64,000 bases of DNA from Thermomonas haemolytica (GCF_004346265.1 NZ_SMAP01000001.1:310001-374000); one strand, 5' to 3'. Shown: positions 44,069 to 53,050, counted from the first letter of the stretch. Notes: a model not told the origin generated them from the letters alone. Program-made: numbers and translations.

Positions 44069-45070
44069 TCAGCGCAGCAGCGCGGTCATCACCGCCTTCT
44101 GCACGTGCAGGCGGTTCTCAGCCTCATGGATGGCGATGCAGCGCGGGGAATCCATCACCGCGTCGGTGGCTTTCACGTTGCGGCGCAGCGGCAGGCAGTG
44201 GCTGAACACGCCATCGTTGGTCAGCGCCATCTTGGCCTCGTCCACGATGAAGTGCCTGTACTGGTCGCGGATGGGCTTCTCGGGGCCCCAGTTGCCGAAA
44301 TACGGCAGCGCGCCCCAGCTCTTGGCGTACACCACGTCGGCGCCGCGGTAGGCCGATTCGATGTCGTGGCTGATCGCGAAGCTGCCGCCGGATTCGGCCA
44401 CGTTCGCCTGCGCCCAGCCCAGGTAGCGCTCGTCCAGCACGTAGTCCGGAGTCGGGCACAGCAGGGTGACGTCCATCCCCATGCGGGTGGCGATGGTCAG
44501 CGCGGAATTGGCCACCGCGGTGTTCAGCGGCTTGGGATGGTAGGTCCAGGTCAGCACGAACTTCTTGCCGCGCAGGTCGGTGGTGCCGAAGTGCTCCTGC
44601 AACGCCAGCGCGTGGGCCAGCTCCTGGCAGGGGTGGGTGATCGTCTCCATGTTGATCACCGGCACCGTGGAATACCTGGCGAAGGCGCGCAGCACCTTGT
44701 CCTCGCGGTCCTGCGCCCAGTCCACGAACTTCGGGAACGCGCGCACGCCGATCAGGTCCACGTAGCGCGCCAGCACCCGCGCCACTTCCGCGATGTGCTC
44801 CTCGGCCTCGCCGTCCATCACCGTGCCGAGGTCGAACTCGATCGGCCAGGCGTCCTTGCCCGGCTGCAGCACCACCGCGTGGCCGCCGAGCTGGAACGCG
44901 CCGATTTCGAAGCTGGTGCGGGTGCGCATCGAGGGGTTGAAGAACACCAGCGCGATCGCGCGCCCCTTCATCGCGCCGCTGAGCTTCTCGCGCTTGAACA
45001 CGGCGGCCTGCGCCAACAGGGCGTCCAGGTCGGGGCGGCTCCAGTCCTGGGTGTTGAGGAAATGCTTCAT
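44069..45070 (-). CDS. argF': N-acetylornithine carbamoyltransferase (ArgF')
   Basis: The 333-residue protein has the carbamoyl-phosphate motif SMRTRTSFE near 47-55 and [16 protein letters not shown] near 145. The AOTCase-specific features are AWPIEF near 74-79, a Glu in GEAEEH at about 90 (Glu92 of the X. campestris enzyme), [16 protein letters not shown], and [13 protein letters not shown], whose Lys is carboxylated in the X. campestris enzyme. It makes N-acetylcitrulline from acetylornithine. Ornithine carbamoyltransferases have a different substrate loop. It is the first gene of the operon, and a terminator-like hairpin stands between it and the probable promoter. Confidence 0.93.
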   Translation of the reverse strand: MKHFLNTQDWSRPDLDALLAQAAVFKREKLSGAMKGRAIALVFFNPSMRTRTSFEIGAFQLGGHAVVLQPGKDAWPIEFDLGTVMDGEAEEHIAEVARVLARYVDLIGVRAFPKFVDWAQDREDKVLRAFARYSTVPVINMETITHPCQELAHALALQEHFGTTDLRGKKFVLTWTYHPKPLNTAVANSALTIATRMGMDVTLLCPTPDYVLDERYLGWAQANVAESGGSFAISHDIESAYRGADVVYAKSWGALPYFGNWGPEKPIRDQYRHFIVDEAKMALTNDGVFSHCLPLRRNVKATDAVMDSPRCIAIHEAENRLHVQKAVMTALLR

Positions 45071-45102
45071 GGGCGAACTCGCGGAAGGTGACGGAAGAAA
45101 CG

Positions 45103-45129
45103 AAAAAACCCGGCGCGGGGGCCGGGTTT
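45103..45129 (-). terminator. Intrinsic-terminator hairpin in the leader of the arg operon (possible attenuator)
   Basis: The minus-strand sequence AAACCCGGC-CCCCGC-GCCGGGTTT followed by three more T forms a 9-bp, GC-rich stem with a six-base loop and a U tail (stem arms 45121-45129 and 45106-45114). It ends about 33 bases before the argF' start, which leaves no room for a full promoter in between. The hairpin is therefore most simply read as a leader terminator that the arg transcript must pass. It could instead be the end of the upstream gene at 45329-45772. Confidence 0.75.
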
Positions 45130-45159
45130 CGGAAGCAAGACGCAGGAAAACGCTCCGGA

Positions 45160-45270
45160 TTACCCAGCAGTGGCGGGTTCCGGTCGGCGCGCGCGCGAGG
45201 TCATGCCGGAGGCCATCCGGGCGGAGTCAGCGTGGCGCGTGGCGAGGTGGGCGTTCATCGAGGCGCGCAT
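45160..45270 (-). CDS. Possible short leader peptide upstream of the arg attenuator
   Basis: A 36-codon frame ends 30 bases before the terminator hairpin. It contains six Arg codons, including CGC-GCG-CGC-CGA (Arg-Ala-Arg-Arg) close to the stop, in the position expected of control codons. Starts at 45270 (with GCGAGC upstream), 45258 and 45204 are possible, but none has a good ribosome site. In GC-rich DNA Arg codons are common, so this may be chance. Confidence 0.25.
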   Translation of the reverse strand: MRASMNAHLATRHADSARMASGMTSRARRPEPATAG

Positions 45271-45328
45271 GCTCGCACGCCGGGGCAGCCGGCGCAAGCG
45301 GGCGGAGATGGGCGGCAGGCCCTGGGAC

Positions 45329-45772
45329 TTATTCGACCGGATGCGGGGTGATGGAAATGCGGATGCGCAGGCGGTTGCCGGGATCGCTGTCCATGCGCGT
45401 GCGGAACTTGCTGCCGCGGTACATGTAATCGACATCGTAGGCGATCGTGCGGCGGTATTCCTTGGTCACAGGCTCCATCCGGCAAGTCTCGCCCTCGCCT
45501 TCCTTGCTAGGTGACAGGCGGTCGCGCACGGCGTTCATCACCCGCGCCAGGGTCACGCTCCTGGTCGGCTCACGCGGGTCGCAGACCTTTTCCATGCTGG
45601 TGGTGCGCAGGGTCTGGTAGACCGGGCGCACCGACAGCACCTGGGCGTAGTCGTAGCGCACGTTCTCCACCGGCACCACCGCCTCGCGCGGAGCATCTTG
45701 CGCCGCCGCCAGCGTGCACGCGAGCAGGCCCGTCGGCAGGGCGAGAAGGGGAAAGAGGGGACGCATCGGCAT
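45329..45772 (-). CDS. Exported protein related to glycine-zipper (UmoD-like) family, zipper missing
   Basis: The 147-residue product starts at 45772 with a signal peptide ([20 protein letters not shown]). The mature part has [18 protein letters not shown], a basic central helix, then [20 protein letters not shown] and a C-terminal strand LRIRISITP. Proteins of the UmoD/YcfJ-like glycine-zipper group share these outer segments but carry a Gly-rich 2TM zipper between them; here that part is replaced by about 40 residues with few Gly. The function is unknown; an envelope-stress or cell-wall role is possible. It is divergent from cysS. Confidence 0.65.
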   Translation of the reverse strand: MPMRPLFPLLALPTGLLACTLAAAQDAPREAVVPVENVRYDYAQVLSVRPVYQTLRTTSMEKVCDPREPTRSVTLARVMNAVRDRLSPSKEGEGETCRMEPVTKEYRRTIAYDVDYMYRGSKFRTRMDSDPGNRLRIRISITPHPVE

Positions 45773-45855
45773 GCCCGGAGTGTATCGGCGGGCGTCAGCC
45801 GGCGCATGAATCGTCGCTGTCGCGGCGCGCCGCGACCGCGCCACGGGCACCCCGC

Positions 45856-45861
45856 TACAAT
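45856..45861 (+). promoter_or_regulatory. -10 element of the cysS promoter
   Basis: TACAAT, a five-of-six match to the housekeeping -10, lies 26 bases before the chosen cysS start. A very weak -35 (CGACCG) lies 17 bases upstream. The short 5' leader this implies supports a start at 45887 or 45872 rather than further up. Confidence 0.5.
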
Positions 45862-45886
45862 GGCGCCCCGCATGCCTCACGCCGCC

Positions 45887-47269
45887 ATGGACCTACATCT
45901 TTACAACAGCCTGACCCGCCGCATCGAACCGTTCATGCCGCAGGATCCGGCCGGTCCGACCATGTACCTGTGCGGACCGACCGTCTACAACTACGTGCAC
46001 ATCGGCAATGCCCGCGGACCAGTGGTGTTCGGGGTGCTGGCCGCGCTGCTGCGCCGCCGCTTCGGCCACCTGCGCTACGCCCGCAACATCACCGACGTGG
46101 ACGACAAGATCAACGCGGCGGCGAAGGAACTGGGCGTGCCGATCGCCACCATCACCGACAAGTACGCCGCCGCCTACCGGCAGGACATGGCGGCACTGGG
46201 CGTCAGCGGCGCCTTCGCGCCCGACATCGAGCCGGCGGCCACCGCGCACATGCCGCAGATGATCGCGATGATCGAGCGCCTGATCGCCGACGGCCACGCC
46301 TACGTGGCGGAGGGCCACGTGCTGTTCTCGGTGGCCAGCTTCCCCGGCTACGGCAAGCTCTCGCGCCGCGACACCGACGAGATGCTGGCCGGCGCGCGGG
46401 TCGAAGTGGCGCCCTACAAGCGCGACCCCGGCGACTTCGTGCTGTGGAAGCCGTCCAGCGACGACCTGCCGGGCTGGGACTCGCCCTGGGGCCGCGGCCG
46501 CCCGGGCTGGCACATCGAATGCTCGGCGATGGCCGAGGCCCACCTGGGCGAAACCATCGACATCCACGCCGGCGGCGTGGACCTGCAGTTCCCGCACCAC
46601 GAGAACGAAGTGGCGCAGAGCGAATGCGCGCACGGCGGCAAGCCGTTCGCGCGGTTCTGGCTGCACAACGGCATGCTGAACTTCGGCGGCGCCAAGATGG
46701 CCAAGTCCGTTGGCAACATCCAGCGCGTGCACGAACTGGTGCAGGCGCACCCGCCGGAAGCCCTGCGCTACGCCCTGCTCTCCGCGCACTACCGGCAGCC
46801 GCTGGAATGGTCGGACGGCCTGATCGAACAGTCGGTGCGCACCCTCGACCGGCTGTACGGCACCCTGCGCGACCTGACCGACGTGGAGGCCGCGGCGACG
46901 ATCCCAGCCAGCATCGAAACCGCGCTGTGCGACGACCTCAACACCCCGGCGGCGCTGGCGGAACTCGCGCGCATCGCCGGCGAGGCGCGCAAGGCCGGCT
47001 CGAACGAAGAGAAAGCCGCGCTGAAGGCGCAGTTGCTGGGCGCGGGCCGCGCGCTCGGCCTGCTGCAGCAGGACCCGGCCGCGTGGTTCGCCCGCGGCGC
47101 GGGCAGCGACGATGACGTCCGCATCCAGGCGCTAGTCGATGAACGTACCGAAGCGAAGAAGGCGCGCGACTTCGCCCGCGCCGACGCGATCCGCAAGCAG
47201 CTGGCCGACGAAGGCATCCTGCTGGAGGACACGCCGCAGGGCGTGCGCTGGGTGAGGAAGCGCGCATAG
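45887..47269 (+). CDS. cysS: Cysteinyl-tRNA synthetase
   Basis: The ATG at 45887 gives 460 residues, the family length. Residues 1-40 contain [28 protein letters not shown] with the HIGH-like HIGN and the zinc-ligand Cys. Further landmarks are [27 protein letters not shown] and the KMSKS-like KMAKSVGN near 268. It charges tRNA-Cys with cysteine in the cytoplasm. The KMAKS variant is an Ala replacement of the first Ser. In-frame starts further upstream would pass the -10 element, so I rejected them. Confidence 0.96.
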   Translation: MDLHLYNSLTRRIEPFMPQDPAGPTMYLCGPTVYNYVHIGNARGPVVFGVLAALLRRRFGHLRYARNITDVDDKINAAAKELGVPIATITDKYAAAYRQDMAALGVSGAFAPDIEPAATAHMPQMIAMIERLIADGHAYVAEGHVLFSVASFPGYGKLSRRDTDEMLAGARVEVAPYKRDPGDFVLWKPSSDDLPGWDSPWGRGRPGWHIECSAMAEAHLGETIDIHAGGVDLQFPHHENEVAQSECAHGGKPFARFWLHNGMLNFGGAKMAKSVGNIQRVHELVQAHPPEALRYALLSAHYRQPLEWSDGLIEQSVRTLDRLYGTLRDLTDVEAAATIPASIETALCDDLNTPAALAELARIAGEARKAGSNEEKAALKAQLLGAGRALGLLQQDPAAWFARGAGSDDDVRIQALVDERTEAKKARDFARADAIRKQLADEGILLEDTPQGVRWVRKRA

Positions 47270-47304
47270 CCGGTGCCCTATCGGCATCGGCTGCGCTTCC
47301 GAAC

Positions 47305-47326
47305 GCCCGGCCATGGATGGCCGGGC
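47305..47326. terminator. Perfect palindrome after cysS
   Basis: GCCCGGCCAT-GG-ATGGCCGGGC is a perfect 10-base inverted repeat 36 bases after the cysS stop, between cysS and sufE. It can form a very stable hairpin in either strand. There is no U tail, so it is a factor-assisted terminator, processing site or binding site rather than a clear intrinsic terminator. Confidence 0.4.
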
Positions 47327-47388
47327 CGGACGATCCGAATCATGAATGCAGCGCCATGGACGGCAGCCAGCAAGTTCCCGGAAACGAT

Positions 47389-47832
47389 ATGACCGATTCC
47401 CCCTTCCCCCTCGAACCCACCGCCGCCGAGGCGCAGGCCGCGATCGCGGAGGAGTTCGCGTTCTTCGGCGACTGGTCGGAGCGCTACCAGTACCTGATCG
47501 ACCTCGGCCGCAAGCTGCCGCCCTTTCCTGAGGCCTGGAAGACGGACGCGCACCGCCTGCACGGCTGCCAGTCGCTGGTGTGGATCGTGGCCGAAGGCGA
47601 TGCCGACCGGCTGGTATTCCATGCCGCCAGCGATTCGGCCATCGTGTCCGGGCTGGTGTACCTCGCGCTGCGGGTGTACTCGGGCCGCAGCGCGGCCGAG
47701 ATCCTGGCCACCGAACCGAATTACATCGCCGCCATCGGCCTGGCCCGGCACCTGTCGCCCACCCGCAGCAACGGCCTCGCCGCCCTGCTCGCCTTCATCC
47801 GTCAGCGCGCGCAGGCCGTCAGCGCCGCATGA
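47389..47832 (+). CDS. sufE: Sulfur-acceptor protein SufE
   Basis: The ATG at 47389 follows GGAAACGAT and gives 147 residues. SufE landmarks are FGDWSERYQYLIDLG near 24-38, KLPPFPE, and the persulfide-carrying Cys in RLHGCQSLVW near 60-65, then FHAASDSAIVSGLVYLAL. It accepts sulfur from SufS and stimulates Fe-S assembly. The other suf genes are not in the window. The stop overlaps the next gene's ATG by 4 bases. Confidence 0.92.
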   Translation: MTDSPFPLEPTAAEAQAAIAEEFAFFGDWSERYQYLIDLGRKLPPFPEAWKTDAHRLHGCQSLVWIVAEGDADRLVFHAASDSAIVSGLVYLALRVYSGRSAAEILATEPNYIAAIGLARHLSPTRSNGLAALLAFIRQRAQAVSAA

Positions 47833-49076
47833 GTGCTGGCACCGGAGCTTTGCTGGAGGACGCCTCGCCCCTGCGCAGCGCCGGCTTCCGCTGGCTGATG
47901 CTGTACCGTATCTGCACCCTGCTGTCCTACCAGGTGGTGGCGGTCGCCGTGGGCTGGCACATCTACGTGCTCACCCGCGACCCGCTGGCGCTGGGGCTGG
48001 TGGGGCTGGCGGAGGTGGTGCCGTATTTCTGCATCGCGCCGTTCTCCGGCTATCTGGTGGACCACCTGCCGCGCCGCAAGCTGGGCAGTGCGGCCTGCGC
48101 CCTGCTGGCGCTCAATGCCGGCGTACTGGCACTGGCCGCCAGCGGCATGCTGGCGCTGCACGGCACCTGGCCGATCTACCTTGCCGTCGCGGTGGGCGGC
48201 ATCGGGCGCTCGTTCCTCGGCCCGGTGTACAACGCGCTGTTCGCACGGGTGCTGCGGCGCGAACAGTTCGCGCGCGGGGCCAGCCTCGGCAGCGTGGTGT
48301 TCCAGGGCGGGCTGGTGCTCGGCCCGGCCCTAGGCGGGGTGCTGGTGGGCGCGCGGGGTGCCGGCGCGGCGTTTGCCACCGGCACTGTACTGGCGCTACT
48401 GGCCGCCAGCGCCCTGCTTCTGATGCCGGTGACCGAGCCACCGCGACCGCAGCAGCGCGGTCCGATCTTCGCCAGCATCGCAGAAGGCGTGCGCTTCGTG
48501 GCTGGCAACCAGGTGCTGCTGGGGGCGATGGCGCTGGACATGTTCTCGGTGCTGCTGGGAGGCGCGGTGTCGATGCTGCCGGCCTTCATCAAGGACATCC
48601 TGCACGCCGGGCCGGAGGCGCTGGGCGTACTGCGCGCGGCCCCGGCGCTGGGCTCGATCGCGATCGCGCTGTGGCTCACCCACCACCCGCTGCAACGCCA
48701 CGCGGGGCGGGTGCTGTTGCTGGCGGTGGCCGGCTTCGGCCTGTGCACGATCGCGTTCGCACTGTCGCGGCAGCTGTGGCTGTCCACTGTGCTGCTGGTG
48801 CTGTACGGGATGTGCGACGGCATTTCGGTGGTGCTGCGTTCGACCATCATGCAGTTGGTGACGCCCGACGACATGCGCGGGCGGGTGTCCTCGATCAACG
48901 GCATCTTCATCAGCTCGTCGAACGAGTTGGGCGCCTTTTACGATGGCGTGATGGCGCGCCTGCTGGGGCTAGTGCCGGCGATCATCGTGGGCGGCTGCGT
49001 CACCCTGGTGGTGGTCGCCACCACCGCGCGCCTGGCCCCGCGCCTGCGCCGGCTGGATCTGCGCGAGCTGCAATAG
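47829..49076 (+). CDS. MFS transporter (EntS/MFS_3-like)
   Basis: The 415-residue protein has about 10-12 hydrophobic segments, starting WLMLYRICTLLSYQVVAVAV and ending PAIIVGGCVTLVVVATTA. It shows the MFS loop signature between helices 2 and 3 (GYLVDHLPRRKLGS). The organisation resembles EntS-like exporters of the MFS_3 group. The substrate cannot be read from the sequence. It is translationally coupled to sufE by a 4-base overlap, so the two are co-expressed, though a functional link is unclear. Confidence 0.88.
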   Translation: MSAGTGALLEDASPLRSAGFRWLMLYRICTLLSYQVVAVAVGWHIYVLTRDPLALGLVGLAEVVPYFCIAPFSGYLVDHLPRRKLGSAACALLALNAGVLALAASGMLALHGTWPIYLAVAVGGIGRSFLGPVYNALFARVLRREQFARGASLGSVVFQGGLVLGPALGGVLVGARGAGAAFATGTVLALLAASALLLMPVTEPPRPQQRGPIFASIAEGVRFVAGNQVLLGAMALDMFSVLLGGAVSMLPAFIKDILHAGPEALGVLRAAPALGSIAIALWLTHHPLQRHAGRVLLLAVAGFGLCTIAFALSRQLWLSTVLLVLYGMCDGISVVLRSTIMQLVTPDDMRGRVSSINGIFISSSNELGAFYDGVMARLLGLVPAIIVGGCVTLVVVATTARLAPRLRRLDLRELQ

Positions 49077-49128
49077 CGCTCCCGCCGCGCACGCAGCGGC
49101 ATCGCCCCCGGCCTCATTGCCACGAACG

Positions 49129-49154
49129 ACGACGGCGCCCGCAGGCGCCGTCGT
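49129..49154. terminator. Bidirectional hairpin between the MFS gene and dksA
   Basis: ACGACGGCGCC-CGCA-GGCGCCGTCGT forms an 11-bp stem with a four-base loop between two convergent genes. There is no strong U tail on either side, so efficiency is uncertain. Confidence 0.5.
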
Positions 49155-49180
49155 TGGCATCGCACCGCCCAACCAGCGGA

Positions 49181-50179
49181 TCAATCGCCCATCAGCTTCT
49201 GGGTATGTTCCCAGCGCTCCTGCGCGTCGATCGTGCGCTCGGCGGTGAGGCGGGCCTCCATGCGCTCCAGGCCGATCTCCTCGCCGGTGTCCACGCAGTA
49301 GCCGTACTCGCCGTTGTCCATCCGCTTCAGGGTGGAATCGATCTTGCCGATCAGCTTGCGGTAGCGGTCGCGGGTACGCAGTTCCAGCGAGTTCTCGGTC
49401 TCGCGGGTGGCGCGCTCGGCCTCGTCGCCGATGTCGCGCACTTCCTCCTTGAGGTTCTCGATGGTCTGCTTGGATTCCTCGACCAGTTCCGCGCGCCACT
49501 GCAGCAGGCGCTGGCGGAAGTACTCCAACATCAGCGGATTCATGTATTCCTCGTCCGGCGAGGGCTTGTAGCCCGGCGGGACGATCGGGCGCCCGGTGGC
49601 TTCGTCCACCTGGTACGGCACCACCTTGACGTTGCCCTTGGTCACGGCCGGCCCCGAGGACGTCTTCTTCACTGCCACCATCACTTTCCCTTTCAGTTTC
49701 GTGGTCGGCGCCGCCGGCTTCGCGGGCGGCGGCGGCACGGGTTTGCTTGCATCCTTCTTGGCCGCGGCCGGCGTGGGCTTGGGCGGCGCCACCTTGGCCG
49801 GCGCAGGCGCGGCCACGGGCTTGGCGACCGGCTTCTTCACCGGCACGGGCGCCTTCACCGCCGATTTGGCGACCGGCTTTGCCGCCGGCTTGGCGACGGC
49901 TTTCTTGGCAGGCGCAACCGGCTTGGCCGCCGGCTTCTTCGCGACCGGGGCGGGCTTCTTCGCGGCAACTGCTTTCTTTGCTACAGGCTTGGCGGCCGGT
50001 TTTTTCGCGACCGCCGGCTTCTTCGCCGCGGCGGCCTTCTTGGCCGGCGCCGCCTTCTTCACCGCGGCCTTCTTCGCGGCCGGCTTGGCGACGGGCTTCT
50101 TGGCGGGAGCCAGCTTCTTCGCCGAAGCGGCCTTGGTGGCCGGCTTGGCGGCCTTCTTGGCGGGTTTCTTCGCTGCCAC
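49181..50179 (-). CDS. dksA: DksA-family RNA polymerase-binding protein with Lys/Ala-rich N-extension
   Basis: From the GTG at 50179 (GAGGAATACCTGAC upstream) the protein is 332 residues. The first ~175 residues are a Lys/Ala/Pro-rich tail with AAKKP-type repeats. The last ~150 are DksA-like: a coiled coil, the tip ending [10 protein letters not shown] (Asp-x-x-Glu-x-Ala instead of Asp-x-x-Asp-x-Ala), and [17 protein letters not shown]. The zinc-finger segment reads GYCVDTGEE...TIDAQ, so only one of the four Cys of E. coli DksA remains. DksA enters the RNA polymerase secondary channel and mediates ppGpp control. The lost Cys suggest a zinc-independent form. A longer ATG start at 50311 is possible. 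Confidence 0.9.
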   Translation of the reverse strand: MAAKKPAKKAAKPATKAASAKKLAPAKKPVAKPAAKKAAVKKAAPAKKAAAAKKPAVAKKPAAKPVAKKAVAAKKPAPVAKKPAAKPVAPAKKAVAKPAAKPVAKSAVKAPVPVKKPVAKPVAAPAPAKVAPPKPTPAAAKKDASKPVPPPPAKPAAPTTKLKGKVMVAVKKTSSGPAVTKGNVKVVPYQVDEATGRPIVPPGYKPSPDEEYMNPLMLEYFRQRLLQWRAELVEESKQTIENLKEEVRDIGDEAERATRETENSLELRTRDRYRKLIGKIDSTLKRMDNGEYGYCVDTGEEIGLERMEARLTAERTIDAQERWEHTQKLMGD

Positions 50180-50291
50180 GTCAGGTATTCCTCGTCGTTT
50201 TCCCTTGAGGCGGGAAGGCGCGCTGTTATACCCTGCCCGGCGCAAGGCGGCAACCGCGCCAGCCGCGCCGCCAACGGCCGCCACGGACACC

Positions 50292-50510
50292 GTGATTTCC
50301 CGATTCCTCATCGCCCTGCTGCGCGGCTACAAGCGCTGGATCAGCCCCTTGCTGGGGCCGCGCTGCCGCTTCGTCCCCACCTGCTCGGAATACGCGATGG
50401 AAGCGATCGCCCGGTTCGGGCCGATCAAGGGCAGCTGGCTGGCGGCGCGCCGCATCGCCCGCTGCCATCCGCTGCACCCCGGCGGGCATGATCCCGTGCC
50501 GCCGGCATGA
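50292..50510 (+). CDS. yidD: Membrane-protein insertion efficiency factor YidD
   Basis: From the GTG at 50292 the product is 72 residues: an amphipathic N-terminal helix ([20 protein letters not shown]), then [18 protein letters not shown] with the conserved Cys residues and [19 protein letters not shown], the YidD signature. It is often beside rpmH/rnpA/yidC; here it sits alone, divergent from dksA and coupled to an M23 peptidase (4-base ATGA overlap). It helps YidC-dependent insertion at the inner membrane. Confidence 0.9.
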   Translation: MISRFLIALLRGYKRWISPLLGPRCRFVPTCSEYAMEAIARFGPIKGSWLAARRIARCHPLHPGGHDPVPPA

Positions 50511-51385
50511 GCCTGCGCCCACCGACTCGCCGCGTCATCGCCCTGGCGCTGCTGGCCGCGCTCCCGCTGGCGGCCGCGCGGGCACCGTCGCAAGCGGCGA
50601 CCGCCGCATCCAGCGCCATCACCGATGCCGCCTTGGGCGTGGTGTTTCCCGCCAGCGTGCCGCAGGGGGCGTTGGTGATCGGCAAGGTGCCCACGGGCAG
50701 CACGGTGTCCTACCGCGGCCGCAGCCTGCGCCCCACCGCCTACGGCAGCGTGGTGTTCGGCGTGGGCCGCGACGAGCCGGGCCCGCTGGAGCTGACGGTG
50801 CAGCCGCCCGGGATGCCGGCACAGGCGGTGCGCATCGCAGTGACGCCGCGCGACTGGCCGCTGGAGCACGTGCACGGCGCCCCGCCGGCCACGGTGAATC
50901 CGCCGCCGGAGATCGCGCGCCGGATCGCGCAGGAACAGGCCCGGGTGGTCGCCGCGCGCCAGCGCGATGGCGATGAAACCGGCTTCGCCCAGCGCTTCCA
51001 GTGGCCGCTGCGAGGCCGTATCAGCGGGCGATTCGGCAACCAGCGGATCTACGACGACACCCCCGGCGCCCCGCATTCGGGCATGGACATCGCCGCGCCC
51101 GCGGGCACGCCAGTGCGAGCGCCCGCCAGCGGCGTGGTGACCTTCGCCGCCCCGGATCTCTATCTCACCGGCGGCACGCTGCTGCTCGACCACGGCCATG
51201 GCATCAGCAGCAATTTCCTGCACTTGTCGCGGATCGACGTGCGGGTGGGCGACGTGGTCCGGCAGGGCCAGGTGATCGGCGCGGTCGGTGCTACCGGGCG
51301 CGCCACCGGGCCGCATCTGCATTGGGGGATGAATTGGTTTGAAATCCGCATCGACCCGCTGCTGGTGCTGGAACGCGGGCAATAG
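50507..51385 (+). CDS. M23 family metallopeptidase
   Basis: The 292-residue protein has a signal peptide ([17 protein letters not shown]), an Ig-like N-terminal domain (residues about 40-110, [16 protein letters not shown]) and a C-terminal LytM/M23 domain. The metal and catalytic motifs HSGMDIAAP (His and Asp near 192-198), HLSRIDV and GPHLHWG are present. It should cut peptidoglycan cross-bridges in the periplasm. Overlap with yidD by 4 bases indicates co-transcription. Lack of LysM or coiled coil suggests that an Ig-like domain mediates localisation. Confidence 0.9.
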   Translation: MSLRPPTRRVIALALLAALPLAAARAPSQAATAASSAITDAALGVVFPASVPQGALVIGKVPTGSTVSYRGRSLRPTAYGSVVFGVGRDEPGPLELTVQPPGMPAQAVRIAVTPRDWPLEHVHGAPPATVNPPPEIARRIAQEQARVVAARQRDGDETGFAQRFQWPLRGRISGRFGNQRIYDDTPGAPHSGMDIAAPAGTPVRAPASGVVTFAAPDLYLTGGTLLLDHGHGISSNFLHLSRIDVRVGDVVRQGQVIGAVGATGRATGPHLHWGMNWFEIRIDPLLVLERGQ

Positions 51386-51406
51386 CCGGCAACGCCGCCG
51401 CGGCGA

Positions 51407-52330
51407 TCAGCTGTTGCGGCCGCTGACGCTGGCCACCGCGTCGTGCGGATGCAGGCTTTCCAGATGCGCCACGCGCGCGCTCCAGGCGGCGATGCGGGCA
51501 TCCGCGGCCAGCACGGCGGCCACCCGGCGCGCGGCGTCCTCGCAGAACATCAGGTTGGCGGCATTGGCCTGCGCGAAGGCCTGTTCGTCCTCGCGCTTGA
51601 CCGCGGTCTGTACCGGGGTACCCAGCGCGGCTTCCAGCGCATCCACCAGCGCAAGAAGCGGCAAGCAGTCGAAGGCCGGCTTCAGCTCCACCCGCACCTC
51701 GGCGCGGCTGCGCTGGGCATGCGGGGTGGCGGCCAGCCCGCGCGGGCTTTGCAGCCAGTCGCACACGGCCTCGGCCGGAACCGCGCCGGCCTCCGCGAAA
51801 TCGGTGGCGAAGCGCTGCGCATTGGCCTGCCGCGACAGGGCCGCCGACGCCGGGCAGGTGCTGGAATAGTCCAGCGCGAACGCCAGCACCAGGCGCAGGT
51901 GGCCATCGGCCAGCTCCGCCTCGACTTCGACCGGATAGCGCTTCCAGCCGGCGTTGTCGCTGCGCAGGGCGCGCCGCAGCAGCAGCTGCTCATAGCGCAG
52001 GCGCAGACGCGCCCGGCTCGACAACCCTTGTTGCGAAGCGATGCAGGCCTCCAGCAGGCGGCGCAGCATCGGCGCGCCCAGCGTCTCGTTGGCCAGGCCC
52101 TGCTGCAATTGCAGGTACAGGCGCGACATGTGGATGCCGCGGGTGGCCGGGTCGCGCAGGTCCACTGCGACATCCACGCTGGCCGGCACCGTCATCTCTT
52201 GGCCATCCTGCCCCTGCACGCGGATCGGCAGGGCCATGCCCTCCATCCCCACCCAGTCCAGCGCACGCGCTTGCGCGGCGGTGTCGAAGGCGACATCAGG
52301 CAGGATCGGCGAAGTCAGCGGCTTGTGCAT
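51407..52330 (-). CDS. folE2: GTP cyclohydrolase FolE2 (type IB)
   Basis: The 307-residue protein from 52330 matches FolE2: early block LTSPILPDVAFDT, WVGMEGMALPIRV, the catalytic Cys in SSTCPASAALSRQ near residue 147-158, and the Glu/Cys in NLMFCEDAARR near 262. FolE2 makes dihydroneopterin triphosphate for folate and related pathways, and unlike FolE it can use metals other than zinc. The family often has CPCSK; here CPASA keeps only the first Cys. The gene is 48 bases downstream of the phytoene-synthase-like gene on the same strand. Confidence 0.9.
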   Translation of the reverse strand: MHKPLTSPILPDVAFDTAAQARALDWVGMEGMALPIRVQGQDGQEMTVPASVDVAVDLRDPATRGIHMSRLYLQLQQGLANETLGAPMLRRLLEACIASQQGLSSRARLRLRYEQLLLRRALRSDNAGWKRYPVEVEAELADGHLRLVLAFALDYSSTCPASAALSRQANAQRFATDFAEAGAVPAEAVCDWLQSPRGLAATPHAQRSRAEVRVELKPAFDCLPLLALVDALEAALGTPVQTAVKREDEQAFAQANAANLMFCEDAARRVAAVLAADARIAAWSARVAHLESLHPHDAVASVSGRNS

Positions 52331-52378
52331 TGCGGCATTGTACCGGGCCGGGCGTGAGTGCCCCTGCAACGCTGTGGT

Positions 52379-53050
52379 TCAGCCGCGCGCGGCGCGCCAG
52401 GCCGTCAGCAGCGCCAGCGGCGCGGGCAGCGGCGGCCTGCGCCCGGCCGCCAGCCGCCGCAGACGGGCGCGCACCAACCCAGCCTGGATGCGCTCGGACC
52501 GCGCCCCGGCGCGCAGCGCGGGCAATGCCAGCAGGTCCGAAAGCGCCGTCCCGGCCGCCGGCACCCCGCGCTGCGGCAGCAGCAGCACCCATTCGGCCAG
52601 CAGCGCCTCGGCCATCGCCTCGGGCGTGGATGCCGTGGTCACGGCGAACAGGCGGGCCGACAGTTGCGCCAGCACCGCGGCCAGCGGCGCCAGCCCGGCC
52701 AGGGTGGCCGCGCGGTCGCCTTCCGGCACCCGCCGCAGGCGCAGCGCCGGAAGCGCCGTTGCCAGCGCGGCCCAGTCCACCGGCTGCTTCTGCAGGGCCA
52801 GCCCCAGCGGATGCCGGCGCGCGCCGCGCGCCCAGCCGTGCAACTCCTGCTCCCACCAGCCCAGCTTGGCCGCGCCCGGGGTGGGATCCTCCCCGCCCCA
52901 GGCGGCCTCGGCCAGCTCCGCGCGCAGGGCCAGCCAGGCCTGCGCCAGCGGACGCTCGGCCGGCGCCAGGAACACCTGCGCGATCGCCCATTCCGGCCAG
53001 CGCGCACGCCATTTTTCGAGGAAGGCCTCGAGCGCGGCGGCGTCGCTCAT
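52379..53050 (-). CDS. Degenerate phytoene/squalene-synthase-like protein
   Basis: The 223-residue protein has the family segment AAKLGWWEQELHGWARGARRHPLGLAL near 58-84, followed by helical Ala-rich sequence. The Asp-rich metal-binding motifs expected for an active synthase are not visible, and the size is smaller than the usual 270-300. I therefore call it a family relative that is probably not a synthase. The start overlaps the gph stop by 4 bases, so it belongs to the mtaD-ubiG-gph operon. The same neighbour set occurs, as I recall, in other Xanthomonadaceae. A scaffold or lipid-quinone-related role is possible. Confidence 0.65.
   Translation of the reverse strand: MSDAAALEAFLEKWRARWPEWAIAQVFLAPAERPLAQAWLALRAELAEAAWGGEDPTPGAAKLGWWEQELHGWARGARRHPLGLALQKQPVDWAALATALPALRLRRVPEGDRAATLAGLAPLAAVLAQLSARLFAVTTASTPEAMAEALLAEWVLLLPQRGVPAAGTALSDLLALPALRAGARSERIQAGLVRARLRRLAAGRRPPLPAPLALLTAWRAARG

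Noticed and set aside
45088-45351. 87-residue + strand frame in the arg leader
   Set aside because: It crosses the terminator hairpin, is Gly/Arg/Ala-rich, has no recognised domain and no ribosome site of note.
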